NCBI GenBank assembly: GCA_033964015.1
Contig: CM066925.1
Span: 4,916,523-4,980,522 of the forward strand
DNA: 64,000 nucleotides
Direction of reading: 5' to 3'
Origin: Scolanthus callimorphus
Taxonomy: Eukaryota > Cnidaria > Anthozoa > Actiniaria > Edwardsiidae
Below the pieces are notes generated by a model. It did no database searches. It was not told where the DNA came from and saw nothing but the letters and a program-made list of their open reading frames with translations. The translations under genes and the position numbers were made by a program. Below are positions 33,005-45,379 of the stretch, one piece after another; positions within the stretch are counted from its first letter, which is position 1, and each line of letters starts with the position of its first letter.

Positions 33005-36000
33005 ATGGAGTACAGAATGTGGTCTTTAGAGGAAAGCAAAGATGACCCAAATACTGATGAATCCAAAATCCTCCAAGTCAGGCAGGCATTTCGGGTAAGA
33101 ATTGTTTAAGACTTGCTGTAATTGCAAATCTTTGTTATCATGATATATATATATACTTTTTAATTTTAATTTTGTTTAATTTTGTTAAACCCCTGCAGGC
33201 AAAAGACTGTGGCAACATTTCCTAAAGTCCCTACCACGAGCTTAAATAAGTACCTGGTTGCAGCCTGCCAGCTGTTTCACAACTGAAAAAAGCAAGAAAA
33301 ACACAAAAGAATGCCATAGAGGAATATAACAATCAGGTAGGAATTATAGATCGCACAGCAAAATCCAGGGCCCACTGCCACCGTAACGAAATACGTATGA
33401 AAATAATGTTATTTGCCAATAATGATAGGAAACCTCCTGATCAAACAATGGCGAAATATTTAGATTTATTAAGCCATCATCATGCCAATAATGAGCACAA
33501 CGAAACTTTAAATTCGATTAACATGGGGGCTATAAATCGAGGAACATGGGAGCTATAAAGTGTGTCAGAGACCATGTTCAATTTTAACTTTCTTTTAACA
33601 GGTATGGTTACTCATAATTATTTCACTGTTTAATGAGTACATCTTGAACAACAAAGTAGGTGCACTATACGATTGTAACAAGTACATTTCAGCTACTTGT
33701 TATCATGCAATATCATTTCATTATCTAGATTGCAAATGGTGTGTCTCTCCTGGGCTGCACGAGACAAATACTTGGCCTTCTCAACTACCTTTCCAAAGAT
33801 CCTTCTGTTGCGAAAGTCATAGATACTGGCCTCCTAACATTAAGGTATCAGAAGATAGTAGGAGAACTGCTACTAAGAAACTGGGAAGTGTCATGATGAC
33901 ATTCGCTGTATAGGACGAAGAAAGTAGGAGCCCTAACAAAGAATATCGTATATAACTATTTTATGATAAAAGCCTTGTTTTTATTGTGCGACTTCAGAAT
34001 ATATCCACCTCCCGCCCCTATTTTGACTGCAAAGTGTCAAAACGTAGCCCTAGTGGTGATGTACATAATAGCTTTTTAAGACAAAATTAGGAAAGGCACA
34101 TACATATAGTGTTATCTGACAAGTGAGGCCTTTTTCCACATAACCCTCCATTCTTTAGCTTTCGTTTTACTTACATGTACAGGCAAAGAATACGTGAAAT
34201 GATCGAGGGATCACTTGGTGAGACATTTAAAGAAAAAGACGTTATCATAGAGATGGCATTAGCCTCAATGGCAAACACATCAAAATCAAGTGATCAATTC
34301 ATATATGTTTTACTGTGATGCCATTATTAGCAACACAAATATAACCTCTATCACCAGCAACCTTCCTCCATATACAGATGATATAAATACATGATTCTTG
34401 CTACAAAACTGTAAAATGTGTGGAGTGTGAAAAAAAGCAGCAAGAATCAGTAAAGAGCCAATATTAAAACAGCATATAATGCTTGTCAAACATAGATAGC
34501 ACTTTTGACTCATTGGTGTTCCTTTTTCAGGAAAATGTGTTGTGACTGGAAGGCCATGGCATAACTCTGGGAATAAATGCCCCTTCATCAAAATTATTTT
34601 GCCTTTGGTGCAAAAGTAATAAGGATAATATTAAAGATTTATCAAGTAAGTTGTTGAGCAACAACGTTCCATAGAAAGGTGAATTAATGTCCAGTTTTCT
34701 CACTTTTTCTGATTTGAATTTTATTTACAGGTACAGACTGGCCAATCAGCACAGCCCTTGAAGAATGCCACCAGTTAGCTAAGCAGGCTGGCGAGTGCTA
34801 TGGGGTCCAGCGTCCACAACTGGTACCAACTGAGTATGCAGTTGTTCTGTTTGTTGACAAAATGCAGTGCTCTGTGGTGCAAGTCAAAAAGGTTATTGGA
34901 AGTGAAGCCCCTAGTAAACACGTGTCTGTCAAACGCAGTGATAGTAAATATTCAGCAACGGTTATTTGTATAGGTTCGTATTTCTTTCGCGTTTATGCGA
35001 TTGATTACAGCATCAGAGGGGCATTGAATAATACAGGCACAAGGGGAACACAAGAATGGGGCTTTCAATTCTTATTCAATCATAATAATATAAGATAGCT
35101 TGTTTGAGCTTATTTACTTGTATATGTTGCACCAACTATCTTGGTAAATAAGTTATTTATTGATTTCTGTTAATGTTTAGGAAAAATATTTCAGTTCTTA
35201 ACACAAGGCATCGCATGTGAAAATGGCAAGTATATTGTTTTCGATATAAATGTGATTTATTTAACTTTCCTCGATCCTTTCCATCTGGTTATAATTCCAG
35301 CTTAACGTTTTCTCGCTTTGACAGAAAATCAAGAGGAGTAAAAGTCTAAACCTAGAACTCCAGGTAAAGCAAAGTCATTGAAAGATTGAATTGATGCAAT
35401 CATAATTAAATATCTGCTAACAGTAACAAAAAAATTCTCAATTATAAACAAAGGAATTAATTAATCATTTGGACAATGAACTTAAGAAGGTGGCCAAGTT
35501 TAAAGCAGCTGAAGGACCTGATGTAGTGGTATATTTTACTGTTGATTTATATTTAATATTCAACGAGATGTTCACACCGTTCTTAATATTAATTTGATAA
35601 TAATACCCTTCCCCGATGTCATCCTATCATACATGGCCCTTCATCTGAAGTGCAATACCAGAAGATTAGTCCAACTGTACCAGGTCAATATATGGAGAGC
35701 ATTGGAATTGGGGAGAGTTGTAAACACAGGCCCACTTTCCACTAATTTTGTTTTCTGGACAGCGCTCGGGCCAAATGCTATAGCAATGGTTTTCATAAAC
35801 CCGTGAAATATAATGGTCATATAAAGTTTTTAAGTGTCATGATCGTGCCATTCAAGACCACGTCGTTCGCGCTAGCTCGATGTTATTTGTAGACAGTCAA
35901 CAGTAAGTTGGCGCCCATAAACCGCACTCTATGTACGACACAAGAGATGGTGAATGTGGCCATCTCCCCAAAGAATGGGGCTTGGATATTTCAATTCTTA

Positions 36001-36759
36001 TTCAATCCTAATAATATAAGATAGCTTGTTTGAGCTTATTTACTTGTATATGTTGCACCAACTATCTTGGTAAATAAGTTATTTATTGATTTCTGTTAAT
36101 GTGTTATTGTTTAGGAAATGAAAGTCCTTGTGGAAAAAGATTTCAGTTCTTAACACAAGGCATCGCATGTGAAAATGGCAAGTATATTGTTTTCGATATA
36201 AATGTGATTTATTTAACTTTCCTCGATCCTTTCCATCTGGTTATAATTCCAGCTTAACGTTTTCTCGCTTTGACAGAAAATCAAGAGGGCAAAGCGCAAA
36301 GGGGGAATGAAAAATCGCTCTAGAAGATGAGAGAAAGAGCCTTTTCAAACGTATGTACCAAAACTGCAGTATGCTAAATGTACAATATGTCATAATGTAT
36401 GTTTTTTTACTAGCAATTGCATATGGACAGTCGCAGAAAAAAGATGTACTTCCTAAGATGAGGTCAATCTAGTCTCAGCAAACCATTCTGGAATTGGAGT
36501 TGCCACTATCCACCCAATAATTTTAAACAAATTCTTTTTTTGGGGTTAAATACCCGGCCATTTGTACCTCTGCTCTAGTGACTAGGGTGCATAACTCACC
36601 CTGGAATTCAAGACTCGAAGAACAGGGCAAATGTTTAACAAAAATCACTTAAAATCATTATTTCTATTAATATTTTTAGATGCCATATCTCTTAAATTTG
36701 GAAAGAAAGTTTTACAAAAGAAGTGGAAAGACATCAAAGCTACTCTTAATGGCAAGCTA
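33005..36759 (+). pseudogene. Decayed multi-exon gene, probably transposon-derived, family unknown
   Basis: Several short frames with splice sites have coding character. They include MEYRMWSLEESKDDPNTDES (33005-33095, before GTAAGA) and, near 34565-34650, LGINAPSSKLFCLWCKSNK ending at A|GTAAGT with an upstream CCDWKAMA one base out of frame. TDWPISTALEECHQLAKQAG follows a cag acceptor at ~34733. AISLKFGKKVLQKKWKDIKA follows ttttag at ~36680. The C-x2-C 'CLWC' block resembles an uncharacterised transposon-linked protein family I have seen in cnidarians, but I cannot name it. A 300-bp duplication (35054/35972) and a MITE dimer disrupt the 3' part. Confidence 0.3.
35054..36290 (+). repeat. Direct segmental duplication, ~290-bp copies ~920 bp apart
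   Basis: 35054-35338 and 35972-36288 share gaatggggctt, aatataagatagcttgtttg, gatttatttaactttcctcg and gaaaatcaagag. The second copy has ~35 extra bases around gaaatgaaagtccttgtgg (36115-36140), which follow an acceptor-like tttag, so copy 1 may have lost a small exon. Confidence 0.85.
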
Positions 36760-37284
36760 CAATCTTGGACAAAATGTCTTGGCAATTTCCCCAAAAAATG
36801 ACCGAAATGACGTTTCACTCCTGTCCATGCGTGATTTGTACCCCTCCCCCACCCCCCCTATAGTCAATGTTGCTTGGGTCCGTAGACAGATGATCTAGAA
36901 GTTCCTCAACATTGATTTTGGGGGAGGGGGGAGCGAGAATTGGCATTATCCGTATGTATTTCAGCATACCCACTGATTTCTGCACAAAACTCAAAATTTT
37001 GCCAACAATTTTGTCCAAGATCAATCTTGGACAAAATGTCTTGGCAATTTCCCCAAAAAATGACCGAAATGACGTTTCACTCCTGTCCATGCGTGATTTG
37101 TACCCCTCCCCCACCCCCCTATAGTCAATGTTGCTTGGGTCCGTAGACAGATGATCTAGAAGTTCCTCAACATTGATTTGGGGGGAGGGGGGGAGCGAGA
37201 ATTGGCATTATCCGTATGTATTTCAGCATACCCACTGATTTCTGCACAAAACTCAAATTTTGCCAACAATTTTGTCCAAGATTG
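36760..37284. mobile_element. Tandem dimer of a ~260-bp TIR MITE, TA target site
   Basis: Two head-to-tail copies (36760-~37020 and ~37021-37284) are nearly identical. Each starts CAATCTTGGACAAAATGTC and ends ACAATTTTGTCCAAGAT(TG). TA flanks the composite (36758-36759, 37285-37286). It sits in the last exon of the decayed gene to the left (after LNGKL). TA and the TIR suggest Tc1/mariner-type movement. The two units probably arose by tandem duplication, or by insertion into an end of the first copy. Confidence 0.85.
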
Positions 37285-37898
37285 TAGTTTATTAAGTACA
37301 GAACATTGTAAAGCTTGGCATCCTGTGTGCCATTTTATGGCCTTAGTACTATAAAATAGCAGGAACAAGTCGCCTAGTACGTTCATGCAGAATATGCTGC
37401 AATGAAACAGGCCTTTCAATTATCTGCAACAACTTAAAGGTACATGTAACAGTTTGGAAATCAAAGAGTTTATTTTTATTTCCCTAGTGGAAATCCAGGC
37501 TTTCCAAAACAACCCTCAACGTTTTGTTAATTATGCATGTCACAGGAAAACATTGCTTCCCAATTTTAATCGTTGTTCTTCCAATTTGCTTTTTTTTTTA
37601 GAAGTTGAAACACGTTCAAAGGTACCAGAATATCAGTTTTCCAATAATTGTTTTCCTACTGTATGTTTTCCAGAGCTGGAACTTATTTTGTCTTACTTGA
37701 TTGGACAAGTTACCATTAAAGTTTATCATTTTAATTGAAAGTTGGTCAAGGAGTCAAGCAGTTGTTTGTAACACCGTGCAGTATAATGGTAAATTTGGTT
37801 GCATTAAATGTTAACAGCCAGGTTGTACTGTAATTAAGTATCAGGCATTTGCGTGCGAGAGGCCAAAGGCTGACAAAGCACCAACCGTAAGGACAACG

Positions 37899-37975
37899 AT
37901 GTCTTTCGCAGAGGACCAAGTGCTCAAACCCGACGTTGATCGTAATGATTTAGCTGGGTTTGGCTACAAGCCATC
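37899..37975 (+). CDS. Possible first exon of an unidentified gene
   Basis: The ATG at 37899 gives MSFAEDQVLKPDVDRNDLAG followed by FGYKPS, then a consensus donor (CCATC|GTAAGTC) in phase 2. The peptide looks non-random, and it lies ~340 bp left of the ISL2EU-like transposon. No continuation is identified; it may have been cut off by the transposon insertion. Confidence 0.3.
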
Positions 37976-39772
37976 GTAAGTCTAGTTATTGTCAACCCTT
38001 CATCGGATTAGTTCTGCGAAAAAAAGATGCTTTTCAATTGGCTGTAGTTTGTAGTTTGTTTGTAGTTTGGAATAGTAGGGGGCATGAAGGCATTTCTGGG
38101 CAGCATGTCCACTCCATTCAAAACATGTGCAATACAAAACCGTCAAACACGCCAAAGGTGTGGCTAGTACTTCTTTCAAGCCAACAACTTATGCGAATTG
38201 CGCATGATTGCTCACAATGAGAAGATTAAACCGCCTTTCTCCTTCCATTTTAGACCACGTCAATTAAAAATTCCAATTGAATTTGATAATACATTTAATT
38301 TTCTAGTCTCATATTCTTTGTATTCACGTGACGTCATATCCGCCTCATTAGATATGCAGGCACGAAGTGGTGGTCAAACAAACCTTCAAATTACATTTAC
38401 AACAAAGGCTGAGTCGAATTCTCTCTCCGTTAAAATGCCTTACGCTTGCGTTGTTTTGGACTGTTCTAATCGTTCAAATCGCGAGACAGACAAAAGTTTC
38501 TTCCGAGTTCCCCGTAATGATATCAAAAAGGGTGTTCGAGCCAAAGATTTCACAAAAAGACGACGGGAAAAGTTGTTGCTGAATCTGGCACTACGGTCGA
38601 AGGGAGCAGAGTCGAAACACGCACGCGTTTGCAGTGATCACTTCGTAAAAGGTTTGTTAATATCTTATTTCTTTTTCTTTGTAAATGAAATGCACTTCCC
38701 TGAATGTTGTTCGATATTGTTCGATTTTGTGGATTTCTCGGGCGCAGATTTCTACGCATTTTAGAGATTGTTTTGGTCGTTCGGTTTGTTTACTCATTGA
38801 CTATTTGGTCACTACGCAATCCAACACGTTGTTTTTATTCTATTTATAGGACAACCTAGCAATCTTTACGAGGATGAAGACATCGACTGGGCTCCCACGG
38901 TTAATCTTGGCCACGAAAAAGTAAAGAAACCCACGGAGGAGACGAAAGAGAGAGACGATAGAGTGAAATCGCGAGAAGAGAAACGAAGACGTTCTGATGG
39001 TGCCGAGGCCTTGTTGACATTCCATAAACTTGCGAGAGTTGAAACACCAGAACCAGAATGCCAAATACAAGAAATAGAGGGGAAAACCCGTGATATGGGA
39101 TGCCAGACAGACATGACATTGGAAAACGTTTCCGGACTGGAAGAACAATTAAAGAGATTGAACTGTGAGCTTTATGAGCTAAGGGCAAAGACACTGGAAA
39201 CAGCATTTTGCCAAGAGTCATTTCAAAGGAGTTAGTCCGTGGGCCAGGAGTCGAAACCCTCCCCCCCTCGGGGATTTTTGCTAACATATATCATTCGAAA
39301 GCTTAGGCCGAGGGTAGTCCAAAACCGGTTGTTCGCACTTTCGAAGTGGAAGCGTTTAGGAGTTACGGCGCATTTTACATTTGGGCTTCAAAACCACAGG
39401 GTACCCGCGTCGAGAATAGCGAAAAACACAAATAAAATCCCCTGTGTTACATCAAAAACACTCGATATCGCACCTTTTGCCTAATAACAGCCTAAATCCG
39501 CTATTTTGCTAGAAAAACTCTTAATAAAAGCATTAAAAGTAGGAAATTCGTTCAATAAAAAGCACAGGGTACCCACGTCTCATAATTTTGAAAACAGTCA
39601 GAAAAAGTGTCTGGCCCTACACGATTTTCACACGTTTCCTCTCCCAGATATGTACAAAATAGTGTTTTATCAGTAGTAAACGAATATGTGTGCTTTGCGG
39701 CATATTATGCCATCCATGTTTGTTCTTGTTAACTGATGTATCAGAGCATTTTCGGGCTCTGGGATCGCCGCA

Positions 39773-40165
39773 GCGCATTTCCCTTTCGTAAACGGTCGTT
39801 GCCTTTTAGAACGGTCGTTGCCATTTCTGTGAACGGTCGATGCCTTTTCAGAAAGGTCGTTGCCATTTCTGATCCCTTGGGACAGTTAGTAATTATCATA
39901 TATATAGCTTCGTTCTATAGATGCTAATGAAAGATAGTACAAATCCAATTAAAAAGCACCTCCAACCCAGCGAATTCACTCGTAGCGCACTGGTTAGGGT
40001 TTGGGTTAGTAATTGGGTTACCGGTTAGGGTTAGGGTTCTAAACAGGGTAGAATTTATACAAGATTTTTTCCTTTTACCTTGACTGAGACATATCAAAAA
40101 TAAAACGTGAAAATTTTCTAAGTGTCGTCCAAATGGCAACGACCGTTTACGAAAGGGAAATGCGC
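39773..40165. mobile_element. 393-bp MITE with 9-bp TSD, containing telomere-like repeats
   Basis: The ends are GCGCATTTCCCTTTCGTAAA... inverted at ...TTTACGAAAGGGAAATGCGC. The 9-bp duplication ATCGCCGCA flanks it (39764-39772, 40166-40174). A 9-bp TSD fits Mutator-like (MULE) elements. Inside, the motif acggtcgttgcc is repeated several times next to the left end, and a degenerate TTAGGG stretch lies at 39993-40040. Confidence 0.92.
39993..40040 (+). repeat. Interstitial telomere-like TTAGGG repeats
   Basis: The sequence reads ggttagggtttgggttag ... ggttagggttagggtt. This is a degenerate form of the (TTAGGG)n animal telomere repeat, here inside a MITE rather than at a chromosome end. Confidence 0.8.
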
Positions 40166-40399
40166 ATCGCCGCACTTTCTACGACAGACAAGGCGGTGTT
40201 GCTTCGCCTTTTTGCAGTCTTCTCGCGTGTAATCGCTAGATTTGAATTTGAGCATTATGTGCGTGGATAGCTTCACGTTAGGGTCTTAGCCAGGGTCCTC
40301 CCAGAGGTAAGTGGTAGCGGTGATAGCTTTCAAAGAAATATAATTACCATCTGTTCACGGAATAGTGAAATACAACAGTTTGGCATTATGCTTTGTACC

Positions 40400-40471
40400 C
40401 TGCGAGCAGTGGTATCCTCCTATCTTCGCTTGCCGCCGGGGCCGAAGAAAGGAGGAAACCACTGCTCGCAG
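40400..40471. repeat. 72-bp hairpin
   Basis: CTGCGAGCAGTGGT (40400-40413) is the exact reverse complement of 40458-40471, and the arms extend inward with mismatches (cctcctatcttcg / cgaagaaaggagg). The loop is GC-rich (cttgccgccgggg). Confidence 0.85.
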
Positions 40472-43070
40472 AGTAATATGCTTTTGGCATTTGTTTTAAT
40501 TCTATGCCGTAGTACGGAAAATAATCCTTTCTGCCGAGTATCCTCAGGCTCTTCAATTTGCTGGGATGATATTAGAATTGTGACTTATAGATTGTAGTAG
40601 GAAAGTAATGAGCTATCTGCTTACCAGTGCTAGTGCGCACTTGCGTGTCTTTGTTTCTAAAATAATGCAGCTCGTGCACCATAAAGTAAAACGTAGTTGC
40701 GCTAAATGTTGCTATGGCGTGCGTCGCTGACGGGAAATTCGCGCCTGTTGTGCTATACAACTTTTTTGGAGATTTTAACGTGGTTATGCTGTTGGGTGCT
40801 TTACTTTTGGATTGCTTAGCGTGTTAAGTTCTCATCCGAGTCATTAATATGTTTTGCTGGTCCCTTATATACAGAGTGAAGTGTATGTAAGTAGGTAATT
40901 AGTAGTTTCGCGCCTCGTAAAGCACTTCGTTACGAATTCCCTCGGATGGCTGATGGCTACAAGCTCCGTATATTTCTACGGCGATTCCAAAAGTGCACTA
41001 GTCGGAACGTGACCTAATGAGCCATAGCTTAGTATTTCATGACATTTTGCAGACATAGTAACAACAAGTACAGAACAAGTAGTGTTTTCGCATAATGTAA
41101 AACTCTATTTTTCCTTTACAGCAACCACAAAACAGTTATTAGGAAAACAACGGATTTCCTCATATTTCCGCTAGACATGGTTATCCTTTGGAGACATTTC
41201 TACAACAAATATTGAGCTAACCATTTGTTGTTGTTTTTCCTCTCATTTTCTGACAGAAAAATAGATTTCCGCCTGTTACTCAAGCTATAAAATTCGCATT
41301 TCGAATTGTTAAAACCGCGCGACGCGGGTATCCTGTGGAATACACTGTTGCCCAAATCACCTATTTGAATGCTTTTATGCACACGTTTTCAACGTAATCA
41401 TGCCTTAAAGGCTATTTCGTGACCAGCTGCACAATATGTTGAGTTTTGAATGGAATACAAGCATTTTATTTGTATTTTTCGCTATCCCCGACGCGGGTAC
41501 CCTGTGGTTTTGAAGCCCAAATGTAAAATGCACCTTAACTCCTAAACGCTTCCACTTCAAAAGTGCGAACAACCGGTTTTGGACTACCCTTGACCTAAGC
41601 TTTCGAATGATATATGTCAGCAAAAATCCCCGAGGGGGGGGAGGGTTTCGATTCCTGGCCCACGGACTAAGTGATGAGAAAACTAAGTTCTACACAGGAC
41701 TACCAAATTTTCTGGTTTTGATGCAAGTGTTTGCTTTGTGTGAACCTTATATTACTGCAACTGCTATGTCTGCACTGGGTAAATTTGAGCAGCTGATGCT
41801 AGTGCTGATGAGACTAAGAGTGAACTTACCACTTGTTGATTTGGCATATAGATTCCAGATTTCACAATCAACAGCATCAAGGATTTGGCACAAGGTACTC
41901 ACTATATTACACCAGCGTCTAGAGTTCTTGATTGAATGGCCAGAACGAGACATGCTGCAGGCAACAATGCCAATGGAGTTCCGTCAAGCTTTCGGGTCTA
42001 GGGTAGCTGTAATAATTGACTGCTTCGAAGTTTTTATTGAACGCCCTTCCAACTTACTTGCACGAGCACAGACATGGTCCAACTACAAGCACCACAATAC
42101 TGTCAAATTTCTAATTGGTATCACACCACAAGGACGGGTATCATTTATATCAAAAGCCTGGGGCGGCAGAGTCAGCGACAAGAAAATAACAGAGGAGAGT
42201 GGTTTTCTGGAGAAGCTTTTGCCTGGAGACATTGTCTTAGCAGACCGTGGATTTAATATAGCTGACAGTGTTGGTTTATATTGTGCAACCCTGAAGATTC
42301 CAGCATTCACACGAGGGAAATCTTAGCTGTCAGCCTACGAAGTTGAAGAAACGCGCAAAATAGCTAGTGTCAGAATTCATGTCGAACGCGTGATTGGACT
42401 TGTACGGAGAAAATATCAGATTTTACAGAGCAGAGCCATGACTATTGAGAACATGATGGTAAAACAGGGAGATACTTTAGCTTTGGTGGATAAAATAGGG
42501 GTTATTTGCTGTGCTCTTACAAATTTATCAGAGTCTGTAGTACCTGGAGAGTAATGCTGGGGCTGTGTAGGCTATGTTAGGCTGCAGTCATGTACTCTCT
42601 AAGTTCTTAATATTGGAAATTTCATTGTAATGAAAAACAGTTCTCCCTAGGTAATAATGGTACTCAGGAGTCTGACCTGGGACTGGCATCCAGGTAAAAA
42701 TTAAAGGCTGGAATCCTAATCTAGGTTGACAAGATCTAGTGTTAAGTGTTCAATATTCTCACCCCTGCTCTGGGTTAGTGAACCAGCCTTTAATTTTTGG
42801 TAGGATTCCACTCCATCTATCTGGGTCACACCATATAGCCATAATATTATAAAATAATATAACTTTGATAAGGTTTGCTTTCAATTTTAATGTAAATATA
42901 CTTTATACCCTTTTATAAAAATATTATCTTTAAAACCTAGTTACAATAAAATTATGTGTGAATACAAGTTTAACTACTTATTATTAGATCTCTTGCCCTC
43001 AAGGGCTGTGGGTCATGAGGCATAGGTTAATTAGGAAAAAAATAAATCTAGCAAGAAAATATTTAAATTT

Positions 43071-45379
43071 CTAGGGTGATCTGCTGCACGAAACATTCAA
43101 TGACGCAGCTGCTTGCTTAGTAAACTTCATTGCAAAAACTTCAGGGAGAATGCATTCTCTAAAAAACTTCTCAGCCCTTGGGACAATGCTGTCCCAAAAT
43201 TCAATGTCTGGAACAATTCGTTCTACAAAAAAGTCATTCCTGTTCCAGACAATAAAGTCACAGTAGTCTGCTTCTAGTATGTGCAGCTGAGCCTGGACCT
43301 GGTAATAGTAGGTGTGATTCCTGTCGAGTTTAATGTCATCGCCATCCTTGACCAGGCAAAAGCCTTTCTCTCCTGCTGAAGCTGCAATGTTTTATTTGTC
43401 TTGATGGCAGTGTGGACACTAGAAATATAATATTACACAAATTAAATATTTATTTTATGTCTTATGTACTAGGCCCCTGCCATCCCTCCAACTAGTTTGT
43501 TTTATCAGTTGTGATCAAAATGTAAGCAGTACCAGCTTGATTTCACATACACCAGTCCCATGGCAGCTGCACACAATAATTCCATCAGGTGAGGCTCCCA
43601 TGTATGGCCATTTGGCATTTAAACATAAGCCACTGTCAGCTACTGAGAAGTTGTCGTGGTTGGCTCGCATCATGGTTTCATAGTCTTTCCTTGCCACTGC
43701 CTCATGTTTACATCCATACCTGTAAACAAATTAAATAAAAACTTTTACATAATAAATAAATTAATAAAAGCAAAATTTCGTATATCAAACTGAATTATAC
43801 CTAGTAGCTGTTGTTGAGAATCTGTGGGATTCTGGATAACAGATTGCTTTGATAAGGCTCCTTGCTGGCTTCTCTACATTGGTGTGCAGGGCTGGTCTGA
43901 GCTTTGAGGCAGTTATTCTACCAGCTCTTTGGCGGAACCAAATTGTTGAGTTGGCCTGTTTTCGAGTCTCTCTTTCAACTGCTTTGATGTGGGCTGGTGT
44001 CAATTCTGAAATTTTGAACTCCTGGCATAACTTGTCAAGGTCATTTGATGTCATGTTGATGGTGTTCTGTGTTCGGTGGTCAAGGATAGGCTTAGGTAGT
44101 GCAGTGGTGGCTGACTTGGGGACAAATTTCTTGTAGTAGTCTTCTTTGATCATCAGGGCAGCACTTTTAGGGCAGTTCCTATTAAGCGCCTGAAAGAACT
44201 CCCGGTATACAGTTGAACCTGGCCGCACTGGTGGACATGTCAATGGTTTTGCTTTGATTCTGTCTGGAGTTGTGCCAGCAATGGCATCATCAAGCCTTTG
44301 CTTTTTGGCCCTGGCTGATGAGAAGTCTATTTGTGCTATAGGGGCTACAGGTATCTGAAATAAAATTAAGTCAACTTTAATCAACATTTTTTTCTGCTAA
44401 GCATTTCATAAATTTCATCATTTTGAAGGAAACTAATAATTTCTACAGACATGATTTCTATATTTTTTATATTGGATGACATGTTTATACTTATGATGTA
44501 TTTGTGCCTACTTTTTTGATATGAGATGGCATCAGCCACTTGCTCTTCTCCATGGTTCAGGTGATAGATTCTTTCATCCGGACTCCAGTTTCAACAGCAT
44601 AAAGGACTGCTCCAACATGGGAACAGGAGTCAGCTAACCTGTGTCCAATAAACAACATAATATTAGTTAAATCTAGTTATTATGACATTGCTGTTGGGAG
44701 ATTACGTTCTTGATCGGATGTGTTCGTATTTTGACTTTGAGACTTTGCGAATCAAGCTTGAAAGCTGTGACAACCCACGATTTAGTGATTATCAAACGAA
44801 AATGTTTATTACCCGGCCATGCAATTGCAATGCGCTGTTATGACCTCTCCGTCGTCTTTGACCAATACCCAAGTCTTAAGAGGTGTTTCGGTTGATCTTT
44901 GAGAATGGTTGACCTAAAAGAGAAGAACGAAGTTCACTTAGAAACGAGCGAATGTGGTTTGTTTACACCAAAGAGAATGACGCGTCTTCGCAAAACGAGT
45001 ACATAAAAAGCACACTTACCCGGGCAAAAACGATGCTGCATTTGTTATCCAAAGGCTTTATGGCTAGATCCTTCACCCAGCCACAAACCAAGAAGTTGTA
45101 TGCCTCCATACTTTTCCAGGCTTTCATCTGCTTTGCAGTATAGAAGGACGTCTGTAGCACCAGGTAGTTCGAGATGTCAGGGAACTCTACTTGAGGGAAT
45201 TTAGCGAAATCTGTTTCGCAATCTTTCTTTTTCAGTGTGTAGGGGTCGACCCCTTGACATAATTTTACTTTCTGAAGATATCTGTTGTTAACATTTCCCT
45301 CTAAACCGTCAGCACATTCAGATAAAGTCTCAGCGGGTCCTTGCACCACGGCGGCCATTTTGATTTGTTTGACCACCAC
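43071..45379 (-). pseudogene. SWIM-finger/YqaJ-type nuclease gene of the ISL2EU-like transposon (six exons, one stop)
   Basis: Exons (5'->3') are 45379-45020, 44913-44813, 44638-44512, 44354-43801, 43719-~43527 and 43381-43071. Phases match at each junction (0, 2, 0, 2 ...) with GT-AG sites. Exons 1-3 form an N-terminal part with a SWIM zinc finger: AHCNCMAG (44813-44836) then SCSHVGAVLYAVE. Exon 3 contains an in-frame TGA just after MKESIT (~44548). Exon 4 has FRQRAGRITASKLRPALHT. Exon 5 has YMGASPDGIIVC (catalytic Asp) and GVCEIK (E-x-K). Exon 6 has YYYQVQAQLHILEADYCDFI and ends at TAG 43073-43071. YqaJ/lambda-exonuclease folds resect DNA 5'->3'. In ISL2EU its role in transposition is unproven. 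The exon 5 end (CEIKLV) deviates from the expected Cys-Pro. Confidence 0.88.

Larger units (their letters stand above)
39233..41669. mobile_element. 2.4-kb long-TIR non-autonomous element inside the transposase ORF (TSD AGT)
   Basis: The first ~205 bp (39233-39437, TAGTCCGTGGGCCAGGAGTC...) is repeated inverted at 41466-41669 with ~93-95% identity by eye. AGT flanks both sides (39230-39232, 41670-41672). Removing the element and one AGT joins the transposase frame exactly, which fixes the ends. The interior has no transposase, but holds a MITE (39773-40165) and a hairpin (40400-40471). A 3-bp TSD occurs in PIF/Harbinger and Zator types; AGT is not the usual TWA, so the superfamily is open. Confidence 0.9.
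38435..42554 (+). pseudogene. THAP-domain DDE transposase (ISL2EU type), interrupted
   Basis: Exon 1 (38435-38651) is a THAP zinc finger: MPYACVVLDCSN then C and H of ARVCSDHFVKG, the C2CH pattern with a basic middle. It ends in phase 1 at AAAG|GTTTGT. Exon 2 resumes after tttatag at 38850 (QPSNLYEDEDIDW ...) with a coiled coil (VSGLEEQLKRLNCELYELRA) and reaches the inserted element at 39233. After 41669 the same frame continues: an HTH ([20 protein letters not shown]) and a DDE_Tnp_4 core with [12 protein letters not shown] (Asp), LADRGFNI (Asp) and HVERVIGL (Glu, ~42383). A TAG at 42324-42326 breaks it, then open to TAA 42552-42554. In the family this protein cuts and joins the transposon ends. 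Confidence 0.9.

Noticed and set aside
39993..40040. True telomere or chromosome end
   Set aside because: The TTAGGG tract is short, degenerate and enclosed in a MITE with a perfect TSD.
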